Of a stretch of 39,519 nt of DNA, positions 22,271 to 30,573 are shown in pieces. Below the pieces are notes generated by a model that saw only the letters and a program-made list of their open reading frames with translations, was not told the DNA's origin and did not search any database. Position 1 is the first letter of the stretch. Each line of letters begins with the position of its first letter. Source of the stretch: Prevotellaceae bacterium UBA1726 (GTDB taxonomy: Bacteria; Bacteroidota; Bacteroidia; Bacteroidales; Bacteroidaceae); assembly GCA_002316005.1 (NCBI GenBank), contig DCIM01000065.1, positions 7,429 to 46,947 of the forward strand, read 5' to 3'. The position numbers and the translations under genes were made by a program.

Positions 22271-23644
22271 ATGGACAACCAAAATCAAGGTATCAACGAT
22301 GCTCTATCCTTAGGCAAACCTAAGTTCGTTATTCTTGGTGTGCAACATCTTTTTGCGATGTTCGGTGCAACCATCCTCGTTCCTCTTATCACTGGACTTG
22401 ATGTCAGTACTACTCTGCTCTTTGCCGGCATCGGTACGCTCATCTTCCACGTAGTCTCAAAGTTCAAGGTACCGGCTTTCCTCGGTTCGAGTTTCGCCTT
22501 CCTTGGTGGTTATGCCTCGGTGAAGCAACTCTGTGTGGCACAGGGACTCACCGACAACATGGCACTCAACTATGCTTGTATCGGTGTTGCTGCTGCGGCA
22601 TTGATGTATTTCGTCATGGCTGTCCTGCTTAAGAGTTTCGGCACGGAGAAGGTGATGCGATTCTTCCCACCGGTTGTCACTGGCCCAATGGTTATTGCCA
22701 TCGGTTTGACACTCTCGGGTTCGGCCATCAGCAACTGCACCCAGAACTGGCTCCTTGCCATTGTGGCAATCGTCGTTGTCATCTGTTCGTCAATATGGGG
22801 AAAGGGCATTGTCAAGATTGTACCAATCCTTCTTGGTGTTGTTGCTTCCTATGTCCTTGCTGCTTGTATGGGCGAGATTGATTTCTCAAAACTCTCAGAG
22901 GCTGCATGGATTGGCAATCCTATCCACATGGACCGCACAGTCTTTGCTGTGGCACAGGATCCAAATCCCGACCTCCTTCTCACTTCGGTCATTGCCATCT
23001 TCCCTATCGCCTTTGCAACAATCATGGAGCATATTGGTGATATGTGTGCCATTCAGAGTACTGTAGGCAAGAACTTCATTCAGGAACCAGGATTGCATCG
23101 CACTCTGACTGGTGACGGTATTGCTACGTTCGTGGCTTCGCTCTTCGGTGCTCCTGCAAACACTACTTATGGCGAGAACACAGGTGTACTCAACCTCACA
23201 AAGGTTTTCGACCCACGCGTGATTCGTCTGGCTGCAGTATTCGCCATTCTGCTGAGTTTCTGCCCTAAGTTTGCTTGTCTCATCGGACTTATGCCTGCTG
23301 CCACTATCGGTGGCGTGAGCCTTATCCTCTACGGTATGATTTCGGCTGTCGGTGTTCGCAATCTTGTTGAGAGTGCAGTCGATTTCTCTTCTTCGCGCAA
23401 TGTATTTGTTGCTGCCCTCATCCTTGTAATATCAATAGGTGTACAGTATGGTGCAGAGGGCGGTGGCGTGGCAATAGGTCCTGTCACATTCTCAGGTCTT
23501 GCTCTCGCTGCCATCGTGGGTATCTTCCTCAATGCCATTCTCCCAGGACAGTTGGGAATGAAGGTGAAGAGTTTCCACGGAAAGGACAAGACAGGCAAGT
23601 CGCCTTTCGAACAGGAAGTTGAAGAAACAGAATCAGAAAATTAA
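22271..23644 (+). CDS. uraA: NCS2 family uracil-type permease (UraA-like)
   Basis: Proton-coupled inner-membrane nucleobase transporter of 457 residues with the 14-span NCS2 pattern. The N-terminal QHLFAMFGATILVPL block is typical of UraA. The two substrate-binding segments are EHIGD (Glu253) and GENTGV (Glu302-Asn303); the E-N-x-G form marks the uracil branch rather than the purine branch, which uses Q-N-x-G. The C-terminus is acidic. It is followed after 29 bp by a predicted outer-membrane barrel and then a purine-type paralogue. Confidence 0.92.
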   Translation: MDNQNQGINDALSLGKPKFVILGVQHLFAMFGATILVPLITGLDVSTTLLFAGIGTLIFHVVSKFKVPAFLGSSFAFLGGYASVKQLCVAQGLTDNMALNYACIGVAAAALMYFVMAVLLKSFGTEKVMRFFPPVVTGPMVIAIGLTLSGSAISNCTQNWLLAIVAIVVVICSSIWGKGIVKIVPILLGVVASYVLAACMGEIDFSKLSEAAWIGNPIHMDRTVFAVAQDPNPDLLLTSVIAIFPIAFATIMEHIGDMCAIQSTVGKNFIQEPGLHRTLTGDGIATFVASLFGAPANTTYGENTGVLNLTKVFDPRVIRLAAVFAILLSFCPKFACLIGLMPAATIGGVSLILYGMISAVGVRNLVESAVDFSSSRNVFVAALILVISIGVQYGAEGGGVAIGPVTFSGLALAAIVGIFLNAILPGQLGMKVKSFHGKDKTGKSPFEQEVEETESEN

Positions 23645-23673
23645 TAAAATAACAAACAAAAACACGACAAATT

Positions 23674-24384
23674 ATGAAGAAGTTGTTTTTCACAGCCATC
23701 ATGGCAATCGCAGCATTAGCAGTTAATGCACAGAACATTCAGGTACATTATGATTTTGGTAGTAAACTCAATGACTGCGAAGACGGTCGTCAGGATGTTA
23801 CCATTACCTACGAGACCTTCAAGGCCGACAAGTTGGGTTCTTGGTTCTATTTCATTGACCTCGACCTCAACAAAGATGGTGCCATTGGTGCTTACACTGA
23901 GGTTAGCCGTGAGTTCAATGTAAAGCAGTTGGCAGAGAGCAATGGTCTTGCTGCACATATTGAGTTTGATGCTGGTCAGAGCATAGGTGCTCAGTTCCAG
24001 TCGGCTGCACTTGTTGGTCCTGCATGGAACTGGCATAGTGCTGACTTCTCAAAGACATTCTCTCTTCAGGTAATGTACAAGCAGTTCTTCGGACAGAAGA
24101 ATGGTCCTGATGGTTATGCTTCATATCAGTTGACAGGTGTTTGGGGCCTTAACTTCCTTGCAGGCAAACTGACCTTCTCTGGTTTCATGGATTTCTGGGG
24201 TGGAAAGAAGGCTATTGACAACAGCAATTGTCTGGTATTCCTCACAGAACCTCAGTTGTGGTATAACATCAACAAGAGCATCTCTGTTGGTACAGAGGTT
24301 GAAATCTCAAACAATTTCATCTATGCTCCTCTGAATGATAAGTTCCTTGTAAACCCAACACTCGCTGTTAAATTCAACCTCTAA
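23674..24384 (+). CDS. DUF5020 family outer-membrane barrel, possibly a nucleoside/nucleobase channel
   Basis: The 236-residue exported protein has a signal peptide (MKKLFFTAIMAIAALAVNAQ) and alternating amphipathic strands rich in aromatic residues (GSWFYFIDLDL, KTFSLQVMYKQFF, KLTFSGFMDFWGG), ending in NPTLAVKFNL with a terminal hydrophobic residue as expected for BamA recognition. It resembles the Bacteroidetes DUF5020 group, which in turn looks like the Tsx/OmpK nucleoside-channel fold; the second step is from memory and shape, not a search. Its place between two NCS2 permeases, 1-bp overlapped by the second (TAATG), strongly suggests it lets nucleobases or nucleosides cross the outer membrane. 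Confidence 0.75.
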   Translation: MKKLFFTAIMAIAALAVNAQNIQVHYDFGSKLNDCEDGRQDVTITYETFKADKLGSWFYFIDLDLNKDGAIGAYTEVSREFNVKQLAESNGLAAHIEFDAGQSIGAQFQSAALVGPAWNWHSADFSKTFSLQVMYKQFFGQKNGPDGYASYQLTGVWGLNFLAGKLTFSGFMDFWGGKKAIDNSNCLVFLTEPQLWYNINKSISVGTEVEISNNFIYAPLNDKFLVNPTLAVKFNL

Positions 24385-25691
24385 TGGAGAATAACAATAT
24401 CCAAAACCTATACTCACTGGACGGAAAAGTGCCTGTAATGAAGGCCGTTCCGTTCGGTTTGCAGCATGTGCTGGCAATGTTTGTCAGCAACATCACTCCT
24501 ATCATCATCCTTGCTGGTGTTGTAGGTCTTGACAGCGCAATGAGTGCAGTCTTGATTCAGAACTGTATGATTATTGCGGGTATTGGTACTCTCATTCAGT
24601 TGTATCCAATATGGCGTATTGGTTCGCGACTCCCTATCGTTATGGGTGTGTCGTTCACCTTCCTCTCTCTTGCCATCGGCATTGCTACCACACAAGGTAT
24701 GGGCACTCTCATGGGTGCAGTCATTGTTGGCGGTATTGTTGAGGGAACACTTGGTTTGTTTGCAAAATATTGGGTGAAACTCATTCCTCATGTTGTTGCT
24801 GCAACAGTGGTTACAGGCATTGGATTCTCACTCCTTCCAATTGGCGCAAACTCGTTTGCAGGCGGTCAGGGTGCGGCAGATTTCGGTAGTGCACAAAACT
24901 GGATTATCGGTACTGTCACTCTTCTCACCTGTCTTGTTTGTATGGTTTGTCTGAAGGGAGTACTGAAGTCGCTTGCTGTGTTGTTTGGTCTTATTGTGGG
25001 TTATGTCTTGGCATTGTGTATGGGAGTAATCGACCTCTCAGGTATCTTCAATCAGCCAATTCTCTCATTACCTAAGTTGTTGCCATTCACACCGGAGTTC
25101 CATCTTGGAGCAATCCTCTCGGTTGTTGCCATCTTCCTTGTTTCTGCTACAGAGACAATCGGCGATACAAGTGCCCTCTGTAATGGAGCATTGAAGCGTA
25201 ATCCTCATAAGTCGGAACTTGGTGCATCTATCAGTTGCGATGGTTTCATCAGTTCGCTTGCTGGTGTGATGGGTTGTACTCCAATCACTTCATTCAGCCA
25301 GAATGTAGGTCTTGCTGCAATGACGGGTGTTGTCAATCGTTTCACTATTGCCACAGGTGCTATAATCATGATTCTCGGTGGTCTTTTCCCTGTTGTAGGA
25401 TTTGCCCTCACTACAATCCCTCAGGCTGTGCTTGGCGGTTGCACAATCATGATGTTCGGTAGTATTCTCTTTGCGGGATTCAATATGATGGCTCGTTGCG
25501 GATTCTCACAGCGCAACATGATTATCGTGAGCCTCTCGCTCAGTGTCGGTCTTGGTTTCACCCAGGCATCAGAGATGTTCAATATCTTCCCTGAACTCGT
25601 GAAGACGGTATTTGCCAACAACTGTGTTGCTATCGTATTCCTCTTGGCAGTACTCCTTAATCTTGTTCTCCCAAAGGAAAAAGAAGAATAG
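24384..25691 (+). CDS. NCS2 family xanthine/purine-type permease
   Basis: Inner-membrane purine permease of 435 residues with the NCS2 fold. It starts with PFGLQHVLAMFVSNITPI and carries the substrate segments TETIGD (Glu257) and SFSQNVGL (Gln306-Asn307). The Q-N-x-G form is characteristic of xanthine, urate or guanine carriers (PbuX, XanQ, UacT). Its ATG overlaps the stop of the barrel gene by one base, implying coupled translation. The next gene encodes xanthine phosphoribosyltransferase, so xanthine is the most likely substrate, as in the Bacillus xpt-pbuX pair. Confidence 0.9.
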   Translation: MENNNIQNLYSLDGKVPVMKAVPFGLQHVLAMFVSNITPIIILAGVVGLDSAMSAVLIQNCMIIAGIGTLIQLYPIWRIGSRLPIVMGVSFTFLSLAIGIATTQGMGTLMGAVIVGGIVEGTLGLFAKYWVKLIPHVVAATVVTGIGFSLLPIGANSFAGGQGAADFGSAQNWIIGTVTLLTCLVCMVCLKGVLKSLAVLFGLIVGYVLALCMGVIDLSGIFNQPILSLPKLLPFTPEFHLGAILSVVAIFLVSATETIGDTSALCNGALKRNPHKSELGASISCDGFISSLAGVMGCTPITSFSQNVGLAAMTGVVNRFTIATGAIIMILGGLFPVVGFALTTIPQAVLGGCTIMMFGSILFAGFNMMARCGFSQRNMIIVSLSLSVGLGFTQASEMFNIFPELVKTVFANNCVAIVFLLAVLLNLVLPKEKEE

Positions 25692-25704
25692 AAGCCTTTC
25701 CCAT

Positions 25705-25727
25705 CCCCCTCCACCTTCAGGAGGGGG
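25705..25727. repeat. GC-rich hairpin between permease and xpt
   Basis: CCCCCTCC (25705-25712) and GGAGGGGG (25720-25727) form a perfect 8-bp stem with a 7-nt loop, 13 bp after the permease stop and just before a heptamer array. There is no T-tract. It resembles the hairpins at 13169 and 35801. Confidence 0.65.
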
Positions 25728-25730
25728 CTA

Positions 25731-25763
25731 AATTGATAATTGATAATTGAAAATTGATAATTG
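25731..25763 (+). repeat. Heptamer array, AATTGAT-type, before xpt
   Basis: AATTGAT, AATTGAT, AATTGAA, AATTGAT and a partial AATTG run without gaps and end 4 bp before the GTG start of xpt. The array contains an in-frame TTG (25747) that could also serve as a start. Confidence 0.85.
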
Positions 25764-25767
25764 TTCC

Positions 25768-26343
25768 GTGAATTTCCTTGAAGAAAAAATCCTTGAAGAC
25801 GGTTGCGTCAAGAAAGGAAACATATTGAAGGTTGACAATTTCCTCAACCACCAGATTGATATTGACATCATGCGCCAGATTGCCTATGAACTGAAGCGCA
25901 GATATAGAGGCGTACAGGTGACTAAAATCCTCACCATTGAGGCAAGCGGTATTGCTATTGCAACAATTCTTGCCAACCTCTATGATGTACCTGTTGTCTT
26001 TGCAAAGAAAGGCGAAACTGCCAACAGTACTGATGACAAATACATCTCGCAGGCTTATTCGTTCACACATAAGAAGATGAACTCGGTGTTCGTTTCACGC
26101 CCTTATATGCTTCCTGGCGAGAAGGTGCTCATCGTAGATGATTTCCTGGCTGACGGACAGGCAATGGGTGCTCTTATTGACATTGTTCATCAGGCAGGCG
26201 CAGAGGTTGTCGGTCTTGGTGTGGCAATTGAGAAAGGCCAGCAGAATGGCGGAAAGAATCTCCGCGAAAAAGGCTATCGCGTAGAGTCAATCGCCATTAT
26301 CGACAATATGGATTGGGAAAGCGGCACAATCACCTTCCGCTAA
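25768..26343 (+). CDS. xpt: Xanthine phosphoribosyltransferase
   Basis: Xpt converts xanthine and PRPP to XMP in purine salvage. Recognisable parts are ILKVDNFLNHQID (residues about 18-30, nearly invariant in Xpt), TIEASGIAIA, the PRPP-binding VLIVDDFLADGQAM, and GVAIEKGQQ. From the GTG at 25768 it is 191 residues, matching the B. subtilis enzyme, whose N-terminus aligns here; no in-frame ATG is available. The alternative start is TTG 25747, seven codons upstream inside a heptamer array. It closes the nucleobase operon, after a 76-bp gap with a GC-rich hairpin. Confidence 0.94.
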   Translation: MNFLEEKILEDGCVKKGNILKVDNFLNHQIDIDIMRQIAYELKRRYRGVQVTKILTIEASGIAIATILANLYDVPVVFAKKGETANSTDDKYISQAYSFTHKKMNSVFVSRPYMLPGEKVLIVDDFLADGQAMGALIDIVHQAGAEVVGLGVAIEKGQQNGGKNLREKGYRVESIAIIDNMDWESGTITFR

Positions 26344-26356
26344 AACCATCACCGTT

Positions 26357-26405
26357 CCCTCGGTTCCTAAAATGCCGTCACTGTTCCCGAGGATTCATCC
26401 GAGGG
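26357..26405 (+). other. Alternative-pairing hairpin between xpt and the radical SAM gene
   Basis: CCCTCGG (26357-26363) can pair either with CCGAGG (26387-26392) or, fully, with CCGAGGG (26399-26405). A pyrimidine-rich stretch follows to the ATG at 26425. It could be a leaky terminator or attenuator; there is no clean T-tract. Confidence 0.4.
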
Positions 26406-26424
26406 CCTCTCTTCCTTTTCCCCT

Positions 26425-27657
26425 ATGAACACAATCTCTCCTTTTTCAAAACCGCTGTATGTGATGCTCAAACCAGTTGGGGCATCATGCAACCTCCGTT
26501 GCAAATACTGCTACTACCTGGAAAAGGCGAACCTCTACAAAGACACTCCTACACGAGTCATTTCGGAGGAGATGCTCGAAGATTTCACACGCGAATATAT
26601 TGGTGCTCAGACCATGAACGATGTGCTTTTCACATGGCATGGCGGAGAAACAATGATGCGGCCTCTTTCGTTTTTCAAGAAGGCGATGGAGTTTCAGGCG
26701 CGTTATGGTAGGGGAAGAAGAATAAGCAATGCCATTCAGACAAACGGCACTCTCCTTACAGACGAGTGGTGCCGCTTCATTCACGACAACAACTGGCTTG
26801 TAGGCGTTTCCATTGATGGACCACAGGAATTCCACGATGAATACCGCCGAACAGCCAGTGGCGGTCCCTCGTGGGCAAAGGTGATGAACGGAATTCGTCT
26901 GCTCAAGAAGCACAACTGCGAGTGGAATGCCATGGCTGTTGTGAACGATTTCAATGCCGACTATCCGTTGGAGTTCTATCAGTTCTTCAAGGACCTTGAC
27001 TGCCATTATATCCAGTTCTCGCCTATTGTCGAGAGAATTGTGGAACATGAAGATGGCCGTCATCTGGCGCATATTCAGGATAATGTTGAGGCTCCACTTG
27101 CCGAATTCTCAATTACCCCAGAGCAATGGGGCAATTTCCTCATTGCCATCTTTGATGAGTGGGTGCGTAAGGATGTAGGCAACTACTATGTAGAGATTTT
27201 CGATTGCATTCTTGCCAACTGGGTGGGCGAGACTCCGGGTATCTGTGCCTATGCCAAGGAATGCGGCCATGCGGGAGTGATGGAGTTTAATGGCGATGTG
27301 TATTCATGCGACCATTTCGTGTTTCCTGAGTACAGATTGGGCAATATAAAGAACAAGACAATGGTGGAGATGCTCTATGGTGAGCAGCAAAGGGAATTCA
27401 GTCGCCTGAAACACGATTCTCTGCCTCAACAATGCAAGGAATGCGAGTGGGAGTTTGCCTGCCACGGAGAATGCCCGAAAAACCGTTTCCTTAAAGACCG
27501 CTATGGCAATCTGGGGCTAAATTATCTGTGTAGTGGTTACAAAAAGTTCTTCCGCCACATTGCCCCTTATATGGATTTCATGAAAAACGAACTCCTCAAT
27601 CAGCGTCCGCCAGCAAATGTTATGCAACACGTGGACGAGATTGAACGCAACAGATAA
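26425..27657 (+). CDS. Anaerobic sulfatase-maturating enzyme-like radical SAM/SPASM protein
   Basis: anSMEs convert the active-site Ser or Cys of sulfatases into formylglycine in the cytoplasm. The 410-residue protein has the radical SAM motif CNLRCKYCYY (Cys22, Cys26, Cys29), the WHGGET and SIDGP blocks, and a C-terminal cysteine-rich SPASM region (CAYAKECGHAGVMEFNGDVYSCDH, then CKECEWEFACHGECPKNR) for two extra clusters. Length and motifs fit anSME/ChuR of gut Bacteroidetes. No sulfatase is in this window. Other SPASM enzymes acting on peptides are an alternative but fit less well. Confidence 0.87.
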   Translation: MNTISPFSKPLYVMLKPVGASCNLRCKYCYYLEKANLYKDTPTRVISEEMLEDFTREYIGAQTMNDVLFTWHGGETMMRPLSFFKKAMEFQARYGRGRRISNAIQTNGTLLTDEWCRFIHDNNWLVGVSIDGPQEFHDEYRRTASGGPSWAKVMNGIRLLKKHNCEWNAMAVVNDFNADYPLEFYQFFKDLDCHYIQFSPIVERIVEHEDGRHLAHIQDNVEAPLAEFSITPEQWGNFLIAIFDEWVRKDVGNYYVEIFDCILANWVGETPGICAYAKECGHAGVMEFNGDVYSCDHFVFPEYRLGNIKNKTMVEMLYGEQQREFSRLKHDSLPQQCKECEWEFACHGECPKNRFLKDRYGNLGLNYLCSGYKKFFRHIAPYMDFMKNELLNQRPPANVMQHVDEIERNR

Positions 27658-27672
27658 TCATAATATATTATT

Positions 27673-27743
27673 AACCGCGAATTTCGCGAATTACACAAAT
27701 TCCCATACGGCATGAGAATAATTAATTCGCGAAATTCGCGGTT
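27673..27743. repeat. 21-bp perfect inverted repeat built of 9-bp units
   Basis: The arms at 27673-27693 and 27723-27743 are exact reverse complements, with a 29-nt loop. Each arm is itself repetitive (CGCGAATTT, CGCGAATTA at 9-bp spacing). It fills the gap between the convergent radical SAM and glutaminase genes, and TTAAAAAAT follows on the right, so it could act as a terminator as well as being a dispersed repeat. Confidence 0.85.
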
Positions 27744-27767
27744 CTTAAAAAATAATTAGGTCAAATA

Positions 27768-30278
27768 TTACTTGCCGAGTTTCTTTGCAAGTACGCGCAT
27801 CCAGTAACCACCGATTACCGAACGAGCCTTGAAACCAACCATATCGCCAGTCTTTGTGTCCGACCAATCAGAGATTGGCACACGCGACTGAGTCTCGTTG
27901 ATGTACTTGTAGAGAGGGTCAACAAACTTCAGGAAGTCCTTGTCCTTATCGGCCATTGCTGCTGTCCACATAATCCAGTCAGACTTGGTGTAATCCTTGC
28001 GGCAGTCGAGTGGCAGACCATAAGTGTTCTGCTTCTTCAGGTAGTACTGAATCTCAGTCTGCATAGCGTTGTTAGGGATGATATTTGTGCCCCAGAGCTT
28101 GTCCCAAACCATATTGTACTTCTGCGACCAAGTATCAGCACCAGCACCATAAGCCAACTCGTAGTGGTCCTTCACCTTTGTCTCCTTCTCCCAAGCAGCA
28201 GCCATCTCCTTAGCCTTAGCGTTATACTTTGTATAAACATCGTTGAGGCCCTTCATCTTTGCGAGTTCTGCATAGCCAGCAACACCCATGATAGCCTTGA
28301 TGGCAAGGTTGCAGTTGCCAGCCCAGTGACCCGCGAAGTCATCAGTACATAACTGGTTTGCAGGGTGGAGACCATTCTCTACGAGATAGTCAGCCCAAGT
28401 TGTGATGATGCCCCAGTATTTCTCCACATACTGAGTGCTATTCTCGAGTTTGCAAATCTGAGCAGCAAGAGTAATCATGTTTCCAGCCTCCTCAAGTGGC
28501 ATATCACCACCATACACCTGCTTGTTTGCCTTTGGATACTGACCAAGATCGTGAGCAGCGAAAGGCTTTGTCCAGCGACCAGAGTAAGAATACTCGAAGA
28601 TTGAAGTCATCATACCCTTCTGGAGTACAGGATCGTAGCAGAGATAGAGAGGAGCCTCAGGATATGTGAGGTCAACAGTGTTCACACATCCGTTAGAATT
28701 GTTCTCCTTCGAGAAGAAGAGAATATTGCCCTCATCGTCCTTGAAGAGTTTGTGAGCAGCATTCACATGACGGTAAGAGCCCGAGAGAATCTCTGCGTAC
28801 TTCACACCACCTGCAGCAAAGGCATCATCGTAGATGGTCTTGTCCTGCTGGCGGCAACGAGTCATGATTGAAGAGTAGTCACCAGCAAGGCGGTCGAACA
28901 TATCAAAGATGCTTACTTGGCCCTCATGTGCCCAATAGCCCTTGTAACGCTTGTAGAAATATTCAATGTCCCAGATTTCGTCATAACCAAGCATCATGTA
29001 ACTTGAAGCCTGAGAAGTAGTGCCAAAATCGTGAACATAAGCCATTGTAGGAATCTCAGAAGACTTGCGGCAAACGATTCTGTCGGCCTTGCTCACAGCC
29101 TTGCCCTGATTGACGAAACCAGCCTTCACCTCCTCGTCAAGACCCAATGCCAAAGAGCCGTTCTTGCCAGAAAGGTAGAAATAACCCCAGTCAATGCGGA
29201 TTCCATCACCAGTCTTTGCAAGAATAGGCTGGTCGATTGTACCAGTCTTCAGGTATTCTGTACCATTGCCCTTTACCAATTCTGTCGTTGTAGGCTGAGC
29301 AGCCTTTTCAACAGCCTGAAGAGGCGAAGCAGATACATAGAACTGAACTGAATGCTGCTTGCCGTCAGTTGAACGAACCTGGTAAGAGATATAGTTAATA
29401 GGAGAAGACATGAGGTCATAATCCTTCATAATCATTGGTGCTGTGAAGACAACATCGAGTTCCACAGGACCAGCCTCGAATGTATAGTAAGTGTTTGTTG
29501 CAAGTACATCAACACTCTTCTGGCGAGCAGTCTTGATAGAGTTGTCGTTCTTTGATATATTGTGGAAGATACCAAAATCTACCAATGCGCCACCAGTCTT
29601 GTTGAAACAATGCATAGCAATCACATTCTTGCCAGGCTTGAGGAGTTTAGCCTTGTCACCATCAAGACGCACCTGAATGCGATCCATGTAAGTCATCTGA
29701 CCCTTACCCACCTGTGTACCGTTGATGTAAATCTCGCAAGCGTCATCATGAGAGAAGATGAGGTAGAGGTTACCGTTCAACTGCTCAGGGGTGATTTCAA
29801 CATTACGACGAACCCAGATGTCAGAGTATTCCTCTGTCCAAGGTGTGTGGATGTTGATGTAGTTGTCAGTACCGAAAGCACCATTGCCCTTCCTCCAAGA
29901 AGAGTCGTTGAAGTCAGGATTCTGCCAACCATCAGCAGGTTTCTCGCGTGTGTACTGAGCCTCCCACGCCTGTTCTTCGGCCATAGGGACAACCGTCTCG
30001 AGCGATACATGCTGAGAAGCACCCATCCAACGATAGACAGTACCATCAACACGAACAAGACCTTCGAGAGGTTTCTCCTCGTCTGTCCAGTGCTCTGTAT
30101 TGCCCTCTGTAAGCACATCATAAGGACTCCATATTGAGAAATATGGATCGCTTACTACCAATGGCACACTTGGAAGGCGCAATGCTGTACGCTGATAAGG
30201 TTGGAAAATTTCTGGAGTCTGCGCAAATGCACAAACAGAGGCCACAAGAAATGCAGCCATCAAGATAAATTTCTTCAT
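27768..30278 (-). CDS. Secreted glutaminase-family protein (DUF4964/DUF5127/DUF4965/DUF1793 architecture)
   Basis: The 836-residue exported protein has a signal peptide (MKKFILMAAFLVASVCAFA), a DUF4964-like N-terminal segment (about 25-90), and a galactose-binding-like jelly roll of the glycoside-hydrolase type (about 105-245: WQNPDFNDSSWRKG, then WVRRNVEI and IYINGTQVG). DUF5127 follows (about 270-490), then the alpha/alpha-toroid DUF4965 and DUF1793 parts (about 500-835, with HPANQLCTDDFAGHWAGN as a likely active-site segment). Related fungal GtaA proteins are described as glutaminases; activity on glycans has not been excluded. It has its own consensus promoter with a palindrome at the predicted start site. 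Domain borders are approximate. Confidence 0.85.
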   Translation of the reverse strand: MKKFILMAAFLVASVCAFAQTPEIFQPYQRTALRLPSVPLVVSDPYFSIWSPYDVLTEGNTEHWTDEEKPLEGLVRVDGTVYRWMGASQHVSLETVVPMAEEQAWEAQYTREKPADGWQNPDFNDSSWRKGNGAFGTDNYINIHTPWTEEYSDIWVRRNVEITPEQLNGNLYLIFSHDDACEIYINGTQVGKGQMTYMDRIQVRLDGDKAKLLKPGKNVIAMHCFNKTGGALVDFGIFHNISKNDNSIKTARQKSVDVLATNTYYTFEAGPVELDVVFTAPMIMKDYDLMSSPINYISYQVRSTDGKQHSVQFYVSASPLQAVEKAAQPTTTELVKGNGTEYLKTGTIDQPILAKTGDGIRIDWGYFYLSGKNGSLALGLDEEVKAGFVNQGKAVSKADRIVCRKSSEIPTMAYVHDFGTTSQASSYMMLGYDEIWDIEYFYKRYKGYWAHEGQVSIFDMFDRLAGDYSSIMTRCRQQDKTIYDDAFAAGGVKYAEILSGSYRHVNAAHKLFKDDEGNILFFSKENNSNGCVNTVDLTYPEAPLYLCYDPVLQKGMMTSIFEYSYSGRWTKPFAAHDLGQYPKANKQVYGGDMPLEEAGNMITLAAQICKLENSTQYVEKYWGIITTWADYLVENGLHPANQLCTDDFAGHWAGNCNLAIKAIMGVAGYAELAKMKGLNDVYTKYNAKAKEMAAAWEKETKVKDHYELAYGAGADTWSQKYNMVWDKLWGTNIIPNNAMQTEIQYYLKKQNTYGLPLDCRKDYTKSDWIMWTAAMADKDKDFLKFVDPLYKYINETQSRVPISDWSDTKTGDMVGFKARSVIGGYWMRVLAKKLGK

Positions 30279-30300
30279 TTTCTGTTCTTTGGTTTTTGAT

Positions 30301-30316
30301 GTTGGAATATTCCAAC
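30301..30316. promoter_or_regulatory. 16-bp perfect palindrome at the glutaminase transcription start
   Basis: GTTGGAATATTCCAAC is its own reverse complement. It lies 2 bp downstream of the minus-strand -7 box, so it should overlap the transcription start, the position of a repressor operator. It could also form a 5' mRNA hairpin. Confidence 0.6.
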
Positions 30317-30318
30317 TA

Positions 30319-30349
30319 CAAAGTTACATCAAAATGTAGAGTTAACAAA
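30319..30349 (-). promoter_or_regulatory. Predicted promoter of the glutaminase-family gene
   Basis: On the minus strand TTTG (30349-30346), 19 bp, TAACTTTG (30326-30319): a full -33/-7 match. The leader to the ATG at 30278 is about 35 nt. Confidence 0.75.
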
Positions 30350-30501
30350 AGAAATTAGTCTTTTTTTAGTTTTTGCCTAATCAAAGTTGTTTTTTTCGTC
30401 ATATCCATTCAAAATTGTTATCGCACACAGTAAATTTTACTTTTTGTGACGATTTACAACATTTTTCCGTTAATTTGTTTCGGTTTTTAATTTTTTATCA
30501 T

Positions 30502-30509
30502 TACTTTTG
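30502..30509 (+). promoter_or_regulatory. Predicted -7 box of the threonine genes
   Basis: TACTTTTG matches TAnnTTTG. The nearest TTTG (30474-30477) is 24 bp upstream, wider than usual. The leader would be about 58 nt. I see no threonine-rich leader peptide. Confidence 0.45.
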
Positions 30510-30573
30510 CAAGCGATTTGTAATTATAGGATGGAAAAAGGTTCACTTCCCCTATGTAAAGGATAACAATTTT

